A stretch of 53,782 nt of DNA from Martinezella lusitana (lineage in GTDB: Bacteria > Pseudomonadota > Alphaproteobacteria > Rhizobiales > Rhizobiaceae), in assembly GCF_016901135.1 (NCBI RefSeq), contig NZ_JAFEVL010000023.1, forward strand, positions 1 through 53,782, in the 5' to 3' direction. Positions 17,783 through 26,065 of the stretch are shown piece by piece. Within the stretch, counting starts at the first letter, position 1. The number at the start of each line of letters is the position of its first letter. The translations under genes were made by a program, and so were the position numbers. The notes below the pieces were generated by a model. The model worked only from the letters and a program-made list of their open reading frames with translations, was not told the DNA's origin and did no database searches.

Positions 17783-18090
17783 TTCTTTCCGCTCAGCAAC
17801 CCGGCTTTGCCGAGCGCACCGGATAAAAAATCATTCTCCAGCGTCAATTCTCCAATCTTGGCATGGAGTGTTTTGACATCGACGGTTGGGCTCGCCGGTT
17901 CGGTCCTGGCTTCATCGCCGAAAACGCCCGTCGCTCCCTCAAGGAGTTGGTCTTTCCACTGTTTGATCTGATTGGCGTGCACATCGAACTGCTGGGATAA
18001 TTCCACCAGCGTCTGCTCGCCCCTGACGGCGGCAAGCGCCACCTTCGCCTTGAAAGCCGGTGTATGGGTACGGCGCGGTCGTCTTGTCAT
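17779..18090 (-). CDS. IS3 family transposase OrfA
   Basis: The product (about 103 residues from ATG 18090) is an OrfA HTH protein: RPRRTHTPAFKAKVALAAVR, then LVELSQQFDVHANQIKQWK, and a leucine-zipper-like C-terminal coil (LHAKIGELTLENDFLSGALG). It would normally be joined to OrfB by programmed -1 frameshifting. The four-base overlap with OrfB (17779-17782) is consistent with that. Confidence 0.88.
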   Translation of the reverse strand: MTRRPRRTHTPAFKAKVALAAVRGEQTLVELSQQFDVHANQIKQWKDQLLEGATGVFGDEARTEPASPTVDVKTLHAKIGELTLENDFLSGALGKAGLLSGKK

Positions 18091-18379
18091 GCTATCTCGT
18101 GTTCCCGGCATCTAAGCCGAAGTCAGGCAGAAATTCCACTTATCCTAGCTGTTCGAATTTCCCGAGCCACCTCTTGCTGCAGGAAATGCAGCACCGCGTT
18201 GCCAATAGTCTCCAGATCATCGCCAGCATATTGCTGTTAAAAGCGCGGGCGGTCACGTCTGAGGAAACACGGCGCGACTTGCGGGATGCCCACTAGCGCG
18301 TAATGTCGGTTGCAGAGTGTCGTTTGGCAGTTAATCGTAAGACTCTCTCTGCAATAGTTTCAATAAGATAGCCCGGCAC

Positions 18380-19150
18380 CTAATTTGATGGGGTGGAGCG
18401 GCCTGCCAACGGCGTCCAGCCACCGGAAAAGCCAAAGCCCTTCCGCAGCCACAGCATCGCTTCGAAGCCGGCGATCGTCCGCCGCGCGGTGTTGAATGAC
18501 TGGAAGCTACCGATTTTCGGCATGTTCTTCTTCACCCTGAAATGGTCGCTCTCGATGCCTTGTTGTAGATGCTTGGTGCCATAGTGTACCGGATCTGGAT
18601 GCAGGAGCCCATCATCGACTGACATTTTAATCGCTGACGGGAACGTATTGGCGCCATCCGTGCCGATCTTTTCCGGCGCGAGCAGGGGCTCGTCCCGCAG
18701 CATTTTGCGGAAGAAGCGCTTGGCTGCATCGAGGTCGCGCCTTGCGGTCAGCAGGAAATCCACCGGGTTCCCGTGTTTATCGATGGCTCGGTACAGATAG
18801 CGCCACTTGCCCCGGATCTTGACGTAGGTCTCGTCGATCCGGACCGAACCGCAATGGGGTTGGCGGAACTGGCGCAGGCGTTTCTCGATCATCGGAGCAT
18901 AGGCGAGCACCCAGCGATTGATCGTGCTGTGGTCGACCTCGAAACCGCGCTCGCTAAACATCTCTTCCAGATCGCGGTAACTCAACGGATAGCGCAAGTA
19001 CCAGGCGACTGCCTGCATGATCAGCCATGCCTCGAAATGCCGCCCCTTGAAATCATCCTTCGACAGGGCTTCAGCTTTTCGGCAATGGCATTCAGAATCA
19101 TCGGCACGCTCCACAACATCGGGAGCGCGAATTTCTTCGGCGTTCGTCAA
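18380..19150 (-). CDS. IS6 family transposase
   Basis: This 256-residue DDE transposase shows the IS6 core: FKGRHFEAWLIMQAVAWYLR, YRDLEEMFSERGFEVDHSTI, then RIDETYVKIRGKWRYLYRAI (first Asp), KIGTDGANTFPSAI (second Asp) and GIESDHFRVKKNM (Glu). All catalytic residues seem present. The N-terminal 34 residues are unlike usual IS6 starts and may not be translated. Terminal repeats could not be paired with confidence. It lies just after the broken kinase and probably removed its 3' end. Confidence 0.88.
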   Translation of the reverse strand: MTNAEEIRAPDVVERADDSECHCRKAEALSKDDFKGRHFEAWLIMQAVAWYLRYPLSYRDLEEMFSERGFEVDHSTINRWVLAYAPMIEKRLRQFRQPHCGSVRIDETYVKIRGKWRYLYRAIDKHGNPVDFLLTARRDLDAAKRFFRKMLRDEPLLAPEKIGTDGANTFPSAIKMSVDDGLLHPDPVHYGTKHLQQGIESDHFRVKKNMPKIGSFQSFNTARRTIAGFEAMLWLRKGFGFSGGWTPLAGRSTPSN

Positions 19151-19726
19151 ACATGCCGTTAACCAAAAAAATTTGCGACAGGCCCATTAAACATCCCCGG
19201 CCCACCGCACCAACGTCATGCCTGCGCCGGGCGCAATGCCTTCAACGCATCCTGAAGGGGACTCTTTGGATTCCTGCCAGCGCTAGGCGGTGCATTGCGT
19301 GAACCCCTCGCTCAACAGAGTTCGCGGAAACCCTGAATCAGCAATTCATGCGGTTCGAAATCGAGATTGTCACGGAAGCCGCCAACATAGGTGGAAATAG
19401 GGATGAGAAAGCCAGTCATCATCGTGCCGTATGATCTGGCCCGGCCCGCCAGGTATGAGGCGCTGAGATGGATGAGCGTAGCGATTTCCCGCCAGGACCG
19501 ACATTGCGCCCGTTTTCAGGCACAATGCGAAATCGTGAAAAACTGCCTCCTTGGCCTCGTCTCCCGGAAGGTGCTGCTGTACGCCGACCAGGCTTGCCGC
19601 ATCGAACAACGATCGTAAGGCAGGTCTCGGCGATGCCTACCACGGCCTCCCCGCGCGCGCTATCTCGCCGGTTATTGTCACTCGCGACAACGCCAAATCT
19701 TTCGACAAATTCTTGTGCTGGGGCGA
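19151..19726. other. Intergenic with possible gene remnant
   Basis: A minus-strand frame at 19370-19609 reads like real protein (FDAASLVGVQQHLPGDEAKE, LCLKTGAMSVLAGNRYAHPS) but has no plausible start and no family I can name. It may be the tail of a gene cut by the IS6 element. Nothing else is seen. Confidence 0.35.
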
Positions 19727-19984
19727 TTATGCCCGACGGACAAGCCTGAGCAGCAGCAGAAGGAGGATCGAGCCGATCGTGGCGTTGACAATCGCTCTGA
19801 CGATACCTGTACCCAGGCTAAAGCCGAGGCGGGGGAAGAGCAATCCCGCGATAAACGCACCGATGATGCCAACAACGACATCTCCGATCAGACCAAAACC
19901 GCCACCACGCACCACTTGGCCAGCAAGCCATCCGGCAAGGGCGCCAACAAGGAGAAAAACAAGCAGGCTCTCATTCGACATCAT
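19727..19984 (-). CDS. GlsB/YeaQ/YmgE family stress membrane protein
   Basis: The 85-residue protein is a small transglycosylase-associated-type membrane protein with three hydrophobic, glycine-rich helices: LVFLLVGALAGWLAGQVV, GFGLIGDVVVGIIGAFIAGL and a C-terminal helix. Members are induced by stress and stationary phase in many bacteria; their function is not known in detail. AAGGA lies eight bases before the first of two adjacent ATGs, so 19984 is preferred. Confidence 0.88.
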   Translation of the reverse strand: MMSNESLLVFLLVGALAGWLAGQVVRGGGFGLIGDVVVGIIGAFIAGLLFPRLGFSLGTGIVRAIVNATIGSILLLLLLRLVRRA

Positions 19985-20462
19985 ATGATATTTCCTTAGG
20001 TTGGCAGGGGTCAACAGTGCTCCGCTGCGGCGGAGCAGCCGTTGGCATCCCTAGGGCGCCTATCGTACCCCTCCTTTGCGTCAAATTGCGCATGAGAGTC
20101 AATCTGTTATACGCCGCTGGTGAGGAATTAGCCTGCGCTGCCCACTGGCACCGCAAGGTTCTGCCTGAGCTGGTTTCGGCTCCTAGAGGTTTTTCCAATC
20201 TGTCCGCTGCCGCCTTCTTCGAGCAATGGTCCCCAGTCACCGTCTTTCGTAGACTCATTGTCTCCAGGAGATCCGAAGCAACGTTTCGCAAAGGCTATCG
20301 GAACCAGCGACCCCCAATTTTGGCGATGAAGATCCAATCGTTGAGGCCAGCCGCCGTTCTCTTTATTGGATGGGTTGGCTGGCCTTGAGATAGGCGTGAG
20401 ACAGAACCGAAACCCTCCTGCCAATCTTATCATACAAAGCGCACCCAAAGGATTCGGCATTC
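19985..20462. other. Intergenic, no recognisable gene
   Basis: Open frames occur on both strands but none shows a family pattern or a good ribosome binding site. No EcfG-type promoter was found for the GlsB gene in this stretch. Confidence 0.35.
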
Positions 20463-20732
20463 CTACCGATGAGTGTGCTTTCCTGCTCCTTCCTCTATAG
20501 CAACGAACGAAATTTCCAATCTCAGCGTCAAGCGCACGACCGGAACTTTCTCTCCGTTCAAAATCTCGACAAGAAGCTGTTGCCCGTCCTTCCGGGGAAT
20601 CCCGTCCGCGGCCATTTCCGATAGAACATTCTTTGCTTCATCGATCGCAGAGACGAGATCGGGCAAGTCGCAGCCCTCGCCGTCGTCGCGCGCGCATTCA
20701 CTATCTTGCGTCGCAAAGTAGAATGTTGTCAT
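20463..20732 (-). CDS. DUF6894 family small protein
   Basis: From the internal ATG at 20732 the 89-residue product has the DUF6894 layout: a short beta start (MTTFYFATQDSE), then DDGEGCDLPDLVSAIDEAKN, then a strand-rich end with LLVEILNGEKVPVVRLTLRL. The family is common in Rhizobiales and has no known function. The upstream 12-residue extension is not family-like. It neighbours YciF and GlsB, other stress-linked genes. Confidence 0.8.
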   Translation of the reverse strand: MTTFYFATQDSECARDDGEGCDLPDLVSAIDEAKNVLSEMAADGIPRKDGQQLLVEILNGEKVPVVRLTLRLEISFVAIEEGAGKHTHR

Positions 20733-20792
20733 GTTCAAACTCGAACGGTGCGCTGCTTCGCAACGCACCGAAGAATGGCAGTCGACCGCGCC

Positions 20793-21275
20793 TTATGCTG
20801 CGTTCTTGGCCTTCGCATTTGCTACGGTTTCCGCCAGTTTCGTCAGCTTCTGGTCGGTGGCCTTCTCCTCCTCAAGTGTTTGCTGTAGGAGAGTTACCGC
20901 GTCCTTCAGCCCCAATTGCTTCGCCCATTCGATCAGCGTCCCATAGCGGGCGATTTCATAATGCTCGACCGCTTGAGCCGAAGAAATGAGACCTGCATCG
21001 AGCGCCGGCGTGCCTTTGAATTCCTCGACGATCTCGTCGGCCTCGGCAATGATGCCCTGGATCGCTTCACATGTCTTTCCGCGCGCTGGCTTTCCCAGGA
21101 GTTCGAATACCTGCTCCAGACGCTCGACATGACCTTCGGTTTCATCCCGGTGGTGAAGAAAGCCTTGCTTGCCTTCCTCCGCCTGTGCTGCCCGCGCCAT
21201 CTTTGGCAGCGCCCTCAGGATTTGCTTTTCGGCGTAATAGATATCTTTCAGCGTTTCCAGAAAGAGATCGTTCAA
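20793..21275 (-). CDS. yciF: YciE/YciF ferritin-like protein
   Basis: The product is a ferritin-like four-helix protein of the YciF group: LNDLFLETLKDIYYAEKQIL, HRDETEGHVERLEQVFELLG, then AQAVEHYEIARYGTLIEWAK and a last helix ending ATDQKLTKLAETV. The Glu and His residues of the di-iron site (E17, E47/H51, E109/H112 region) are present. Family members normally open with MATEKTLNDLF; here the frame reads AASEKTLNDL with no ATG in frame before an upstream TGA, so it must start at the TTG of 21275 or the start has been lost by a small indel. Confidence 0.82.
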   Translation of the reverse strand: MNDLFLETLKDIYYAEKQILRALPKMARAAQAEEGKQGFLHHRDETEGHVERLEQVFELLGKPARGKTCEAIQGIIAEADEIVEEFKGTPALDAGLISSAQAVEHYEIARYGTLIEWAKQLGLKDAVTLLQQTLEEEKATDQKLTKLAETVANAKAKNAA

Positions 21276-21520
21276 AGTCTTCTCGGATGCCGCATTCTGG
21301 TGCTCAGACGGTCAGCAAACGCGACCTATCGCACCTGTGGAAAAGAAACGCCGCGAGCGAGATTACGAATTCTTGTGGCGCTGCTGGCAAGTCTTGACGT
21401 GCTATTCCTGGGATCCACCTTGATTCGTCATGATGTTCTCTCCTCGGGCTTAGTTACTGCGAGACCTACTCGGTCTCGCGTTCCAAACAGTCGGACACAG
21501 GTTTAGTTCCCGCCCTGTCC
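21276..21520. other. Intergenic, no recognisable gene
   Basis: This stretch precedes yciF and follows the NRAMP gene on the same strand. An ATG at 21295-21297 on the minus strand is out of frame with yciF by two bases. No promoter match was found. Confidence 0.35.
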
Positions 21521-22819
21521 CTAAAAAAATGCGGTCACCGCCATGCCAACGACCGCGGCGAACATGGCAATGCACGACGCCCAGCCAAAGGTTTTCAAAC
21601 TACGGCCGATGACAAACTGCTTCATGACCTTCTTATTCGAAGCAATCAGCATCAAGATCGCCATGACGGGAACGGCGACCACGCCGTTGATCACCGCGCT
21701 CCAGAACAAAGCCGTCATCGGCGGTATGGGCGTGAAGTTCAGCAGCATTCCCACAACCGTTGCCAGTCCCACCGTCGTATAGAAGGCCTTGGCCTCGCTT
21801 GGCTCACGCGATAGCCCTACCTTCCAACGTGCCGCCTCGCCGACCGCATAGGCTGCCGAACCCGCCAAAACGGGCACAGCCAACAGGCCTGTTCCTATGA
21901 TGCCTGTCGCGAAGATGATTTTGGCAAATTGTCCGGCAAGGGGCTCGATCGCTTTTGCCGCATCGACGGAGCTGCCGATATTCGTCGCTCCCGCCTTGTT
22001 GAGCGTGGCTGCGGTCGTCGTGATGATCGCAAGCGCGACAATATTGGACGCCGCCATGCCGATCAGCGTATCGAGCGTGATGCGCGTGTTTGCCTTTTCC
22101 GCTTCTTGGGGATGTTTGACGAGAGCTTCCTTACGCGGTTTCTCCTTCAGGTCTTCGGCTTCCTGCGAGGCCTGCCAGAAGAAAAGATAGGGGCTGATCG
22201 TCGTCCCGAAGATCGCGACGATCATCGACCAGTAACTCGGGTCCATCTTGAATGTCGGCAGCACGAGCCCGCGCGTGAAGCTCGACCAATCGACGTGCAC
22301 GACGAACAGCGTTGCGATGTAGGAGAGCAATGCCAGGCTCAGCCATTTCAGGACCGCGATGTAACGCTTGTATTTCAGAAGCACCTGCAAGAGGATGCAG
22401 ACCGCGCCAAATGCAGCGACATAGATCAGCGAGTAGCCGTTGACGAGCAAATGAGCCGCATCGCCCATCGCTCCAAGATCAGCCCCCAGATTGATGACAT
22501 TAGCAAGCAGAAGCGGAATGGTGACCGTCACACCGACCCATCTCGGATAACACTGGGCCATGCTGCCCGCCAAGCCCCGACCCGTGGTCCTGCCGATTCG
22601 AGCACTGATCATCTATACGGCCACCATCAGCGGATAGGTCAGGAGTAGCGTCCAGCTCGCAATGTATCCGAATTGCGCCCCGGCCTGAGAATAGGTCGCG
22701 ATCCCGCTCGGGTCGTTGTCCGAGGCGCCGGTGACCAGACCAGGCCCTAGTATTTCCAATATTCGTGGTTTTGAAGGTTCGACAACGGCGCTCCTGCCAT
22801 CCATCTGATAGTCACTCAT
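21521..22819 (-). pseudogene. NRAMP metal transporter with in-frame TAG
   Basis: From ATG 22819 (GGAGG six bases upstream) the frame reads ILGPGLVTGASDNDPSGIAT, the NRAMP helix-1 metal site with its DPSG motif, continues to PLMVAV, meets TAG at 22613-22615, and resumes in the same frame with MISARIGRTTGRGLAG to the end. The second part has the helix-6-type segment and about ten further membrane segments. Changing the TAG to CAG would restore a normal-length transporter of about 430 residues. As read, the product stops after 68 residues. An EcfG-like promoter lies at 22877-22902. Confidence 0.85.
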
Positions 22820-22876
22820 TAAGGCCTCCCAGCAGAAACCCGAGACGGCGCGTTTCCAGCGCTCGGGGTGCGAGTG

Positions 22877-22902
22877 AATCGCGCTTGCCGGCTGATTGTT
22901 CC
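22877..22902 (-). promoter_or_regulatory. EcfG/RpoE2-like promoter, NRAMP gene
   Basis: On the minus strand GGAAC is followed after 17 bases by GATT, which fits the Sinorhizobium RpoE2 pattern GGAAC-N18/19-TT but not the stricter CGTT. It lies about 60 bases before the NRAMP ATG. Confidence 0.45.
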
Positions 22903-22999
22903 GGACAAACAGGGAAGCCAAAAATAATGCAACTACAAAGGCTTATCTATGAACTAGACTCAATCTTTGCATGCATTTTCACGATATTTCGCCTGCGAA

Positions 23000-23024
23000 G
23001 GAACTTTCAGCCTGGGTATCGATT
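23000..23024 (+). promoter_or_regulatory. EcfG/RpoE2-like promoter, DUF3606 gene
   Basis: GGAAC-N16-GATT matches the RpoE2 pattern GGAAC-N18-TT. It ends 31 bases before the DUF3606 ATG, a sensible leader length. Confidence 0.45.
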
Positions 23025-23055
23025 TGCTTGGTGGAATGGAGGAGAATTATCAAAT

Positions 23056-23271
23056 ATGGAAACGCAACGGCAGTGCGAGCGGCGGCGGCCGATAAGGGGA
23101 CCAGCTTATACGCTAGCGGACTTTCAGCAGAAGTACGGTCTGGACAACGGAATGGCCGAAGACCTCTTCATTCGCTTCGGCCCCTCATCGATCGAGCTTG
23201 ATTTGCTGATGGCGGCAAAACGCCGGACCCCGTCCCTTGATGAGCTGACGGAAGAGATGCCGTATCGATAA
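23056..23271 (+). CDS. DUF3606-like small protein
   Basis: This 71-residue protein resembles DUF3606 family members, which have two helices around a phrase like YTLADFQQKYGLDNGMAEDL and end with a basic tail. GGAGGAG lies about 12 bases before the ATG. DUF3606 proteins are common in Rhizobiales and stress regulons but have no established function. It is divergent from the NRAMP gene. Confidence 0.68.
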   Translation: METQRQCERRRPIRGPAYTLADFQQKYGLDNGMAEDLFIRFGPSSIELDLLMAAKRRTPSLDELTEEMPYR

Positions 23272-23278
23272 AGGTCCG

Positions 23279-23808
23279 TCAAAAGACGCTTTTCAAGATT
23301 TCAGAGGCGCGGTCACGTCGCCAAACCAATGCCCATCCCGCCTTGGCTGGATGAGGGTTCTGTTGCAAATATTCCCGGCCCATACCCGCGAGGTGTTCCA
23401 GCTGTGCCATTGCCGACCGAAACGTGCCCTCGCACGTAAGCGTCCCGATGTGGATCTCATAAATTATGGCCTCTTCCCCAGGGACGGCCTTTCCAATCCG
23501 GGTGTTGCCAGCGATATGAATGCGGATCGACAAGGATCGACTGGCTGCCAACATCGCTTGCCTGCTGCCGCGACGCCGGGCACGATCCTGCCATCTGGAA
23601 GCACAAATCCGTGCGCCCCGCCAACCACCTTGGCTTCGACAAGCGTTTCGAACCAGCCGTCGACATCCCGCTCCATCGCAAGAACCTGGTCGCCTATTCA
23701 GAGGCTCAATTCCCCAAGTGCCGGCGCCCACAAGCGAAAACTTGTGCTTCCATCGTCGTGAACGATGAGACCCCAGTTAAACTGGCTATTCAAGTTGTGA
23801 GCATCCAT
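23279..23808 (-). pseudogene. treZ: Malto-oligosyltrehalose trehalohydrolase fragment (treZ)
   Basis: Three frames rebuild the N-terminal domain of TreZ: SQFNWGLIVHDDGSTSFRLW from ATG 23808; an in-frame TGA at 23698-23700 (expected Trp); MERDVDGWFETLVEAK and GGAHGFVLPDGRIVP; then, shifted, SILVDPHSYRWQHPDWKGRP; and shifted again EEAIIYEIHIGTLTCEGTFR, the start of the amylase barrel. The rest, including the catalytic site, is deleted. Its ATG overlaps the SDR stop (TAATG), so it was once coupled to it. TreZ releases trehalose from maltooligosyl-trehalose, an osmoprotectant route. Confidence 0.75.
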
Positions 23809-24584
23809 TAACGCAGCAGCCCTTGGCCGCCGTCGACCCATATCGGCGTTCCGGTGACGTGCCGCGCCGCATCGGAGACGAGGAAAGCGATTACATCGGC
23901 AACGTCCTCGCTCTTGCCGGGTGCGCCGCCCGTAATGGGAACCTGACCCTCCGGCCAGATAACGGGGATCGCAGTTTCGGCCTCTTCTCGCAACACGGTG
24001 TTGGCTTTGATGTTGGTTTCGATTTCGCCAGGACAGACAGCGTTGATACGGATATGGTCGCGGGCAAGTTCCAGCGACAGTTGCTGAACGATGGCAACCT
24101 GCGCAGCCTTCGTGGCGGTATATGCCGTCGCACCAGGCGTGGTGAATGTGCGCGTTCCGTTGATTGACGAGACGACGACAATCGAGCCGCCGCCACTGCG
24201 CTTCAACTCCGGGACCGTGGTATGAAGTGTCAGATAGGTTTCCGTCAGATTAACCCCGATGGTTTGGTCCCATTCGTGCGGCTTCAGATCGTCGATTGGA
24301 GCCCACACACCGTTAATCCCGGCATTGGCGACAACAGCGTTAAGAGGACCAAACTGTCTCACAATGGCGCGAACGGCTTTTCGCATCTGATCTTCAAGGG
24401 TTATGTCCGCAGCCACAGCAATGGCTGCTCCGCCACTTTCCGCAATCGCGGCAGCCGTGGCTACTATCTCTTCTTGGCTGTGACCGAGAACACCAACCGA
24501 ATATCCCCTGGAGGCCAGGAGTATGGCCGAGGCTCGTCCCATCCCGGAACCCGCGCAAGTCACCATTACGACACGGTTCGCCAT
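23808..24584 (-). CDS. SDR family NAD(P)-dependent oxidoreductase
   Basis: The 258-residue protein is a classical short-chain dehydrogenase/reductase. The nucleotide loop reads TCAGSGMGRA, with Cys where Gly is usual in TGxxxGxG; NAG occurs as VVANAGINGV; the catalytic Ser is in VVVSSINGTR and the Tyr-x-x-x-Lys in AYTATKAAQV; the end IWVDGGQGL is standard. The substrate is unknown. It is upstream of and overlaps the treZ remnant by one base. Confidence 0.9.
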   Translation of the reverse strand: MANRVVMVTCAGSGMGRASAILLASRGYSVGVLGHSQEEIVATAAAIAESGGAAIAVAADITLEDQMRKAVRAIVRQFGPLNAVVANAGINGVWAPIDDLKPHEWDQTIGVNLTETYLTLHTTVPELKRSGGGSIVVVSSINGTRTFTTPGATAYTATKAAQVAIVQQLSLELARDHIRINAVCPGEIETNIKANTVLREEAETAIPVIWPEGQVPITGGAPGKSEDVADVIAFLVSDAARHVTGTPIWVDGGQGLLR

Positions 24585-24586
24585 CA

Positions 24587-24981
<395 letters not shown>

Positions 24982-25010
24982 CTCACCTCTCCTATCACAT
25001 CACCAAGCAG

Positions 25011-25036
25011 AACTCGCGAAGACGTCATCAGGTTCC
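25011..25036 (-). promoter_or_regulatory. EcfG/RpoE2-like promoter, hypothetical-SDR cluster
   Basis: On the minus strand GGAAC is followed after 17 bases by AGTT, fitting GGAAC-N19-TT with one mismatch to CGTT. It ends 29 bases before the ATG at 24981. Confidence 0.5.
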
Positions 25037-25316
25037 TGTCTGCTGTCGGACGGATTGATGACTTTTGGGATTTGTGCGGATCGGTTTTCTGCTGATTTCC
25101 AAGCCTGACGTCCTCGGGACGGTTCAGAGCTTCCCAAGCGCGATCTACTAAATGCGAAATCTCCTTGCATCGCCCATCGCTCCGGGCACCTTCCTTATAG
25201 GCTTCCAGCTTTGGCTCAGATGATCCGACCCACAGCCCTTCACTCCTCTTCCGCAAACGACGTGACAACACCGGATAGCGAGATTGTGAGACTTCAAGAC
25301 AGGAGCTCCTAGGAAG
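25037..25316. other. Intergenic, no recognisable gene
   Basis: The stretch lies between divergent genes and shows no credible open frame. It carries the promoter listed at its edge. Confidence 0.35.
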
Positions 25317-25341
25317 GGAACAACCGGACCGTATTGGGATT
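25317..25341 (+). promoter_or_regulatory. EcfG/RpoE2-like promoter, PPOX gene
   Basis: GGAAC-N16-GATT fits GGAAC-N18-TT. It ends 28 bases before the ATG at 25370. Confidence 0.45.
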
Positions 25342-25369
25342 TTGGTATCTCTAATAGCGGGAGAACGAC

Positions 25370-25850
25370 ATGACCGAACAAGACAATGCGACGCGAGTTG
25401 GGGAACTCGTCGAAACGATTGGCTTTTGCATGTTGACCACACACGATGGGTCTGAGCTGCGTGCGCGGCCGATGACGGCTCACGCAGAGCGCATAGAAAA
25501 CGCGATCTATTTCCTGACCGATGTTAAGGCTCACGAGGACCAGGAAATTGCGTTGCGACCTGACGTGTGCCTGGCCTTTGCAGATACGAAAAGACAGAAA
25601 TATGTCTCGGTTTCGGGGCGAGCCGAGATTCTCAGGGATCGGCAGTGGATCGACGAGTTATCGGGGGGCACCCGCGAAGATATGGTGGGATAGCCCGGAT
25701 GGCCCTGCGATCAGGGTTTTGAAAGTAACCCCGTCCTTTGCGGAATATTGGGATTGCTCGGGCACGATCGTCAACTCCATCAAAATGGTTGCTGCCGCGA
25801 TATCGAATGCAAAGCCGGATATGGGAGAAAATGCCAAGGTTGATCTCTGA
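25370..25850 (+). pseudogene. Pyridoxamine-phosphate-oxidase-like flavoprotein, frameshifted
   Basis: The first frame gives the general-stress-protein-26 type split-barrel fold: IGFCMLTTHDGSELRARPMT, NAIYFLTDVKAHEDQEIALR, VCLAFADTKRQKYVSVSGRA. It ends at a TAG at 25691. The family C-terminus (IWWDSPDGPAIRVLKVTPSF, AEYWD) continues in another frame to 25850. The frames join if one G is removed from the run of six G at 25663-25668. Such proteins bind FMN or related cofactors and are often stress-induced. Confidence 0.8.
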
Positions 25851-26004
25851 GCCATGAATGCATTTTCGGCGTCGGGAGATTGACGTTCGGTGGCTCTGGT
25901 TCGCATGTGCCAACGCGTTTTCCTCCCTGCAGAGCTATTACCCCCACGATCCTGACGAGATCCGGAATTGAGATGAACACGTCAGCAAGCGGCGCGTCCT
26001 CGAT

Positions 26005-26029
26005 GGAACTTTCCACATAGCGCGTCGTT
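26005..26029 (+). promoter_or_regulatory. EcfG/RpoE2 promoter, large kinase
   Basis: GGAAC-N16-CGTT is a perfect match to the alphaproteobacterial general-stress consensus. It ends 36 bases before the kinase ATG. Confidence 0.75.
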
Positions 26030-26065
26030 TCAGAAAAAAACGGGGTTCAAGCGAAGGTTCCAGAC

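Larger units (their letters stand above)
16864..18174 (-). mobile_element. IS3 family element with 13-bp ends and TGC duplication
   Basis: Both ends carry AGAGGTGGCTCGG in inverted orientation (16864-16876 and 18162-18174). TGC flanks the element on both sides (16861-16863 and 18175-18177), a 3-bp target duplication typical of the IS3 family. The 1311-bp element holds orfA and a frameshifted orfB, both on the minus strand, and interrupts a kinase gene. Confidence 0.88.
16353..18296 (+). pseudogene. PAS sensor histidine kinase split by IS3
   Basis: The first part (16353-16863) encodes a PAS domain (NTIPEPFIVLDDRFRVLAAS, then ILLAFTDVTDRRKIE) and the start of a coiled linker. After the IS3 element the frame resumes at 18175 with LQEMQHRVANSLQIIASILL, the HisKA_2/HWE phospho-acceptor box. 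Removing the IS and one TGC copy joins KEIL and LQEM exactly, as in the intact homologue at 35040. The resumed frame meets a TAG at 18294-18296 followed in frame by RVMSVAECRLAV, matching SRVMSIAAVQ of the homologue. The ATP-binding domain is lost at the IS6 element. The GTG start at 16353 is uncertain. Confidence 0.85.
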
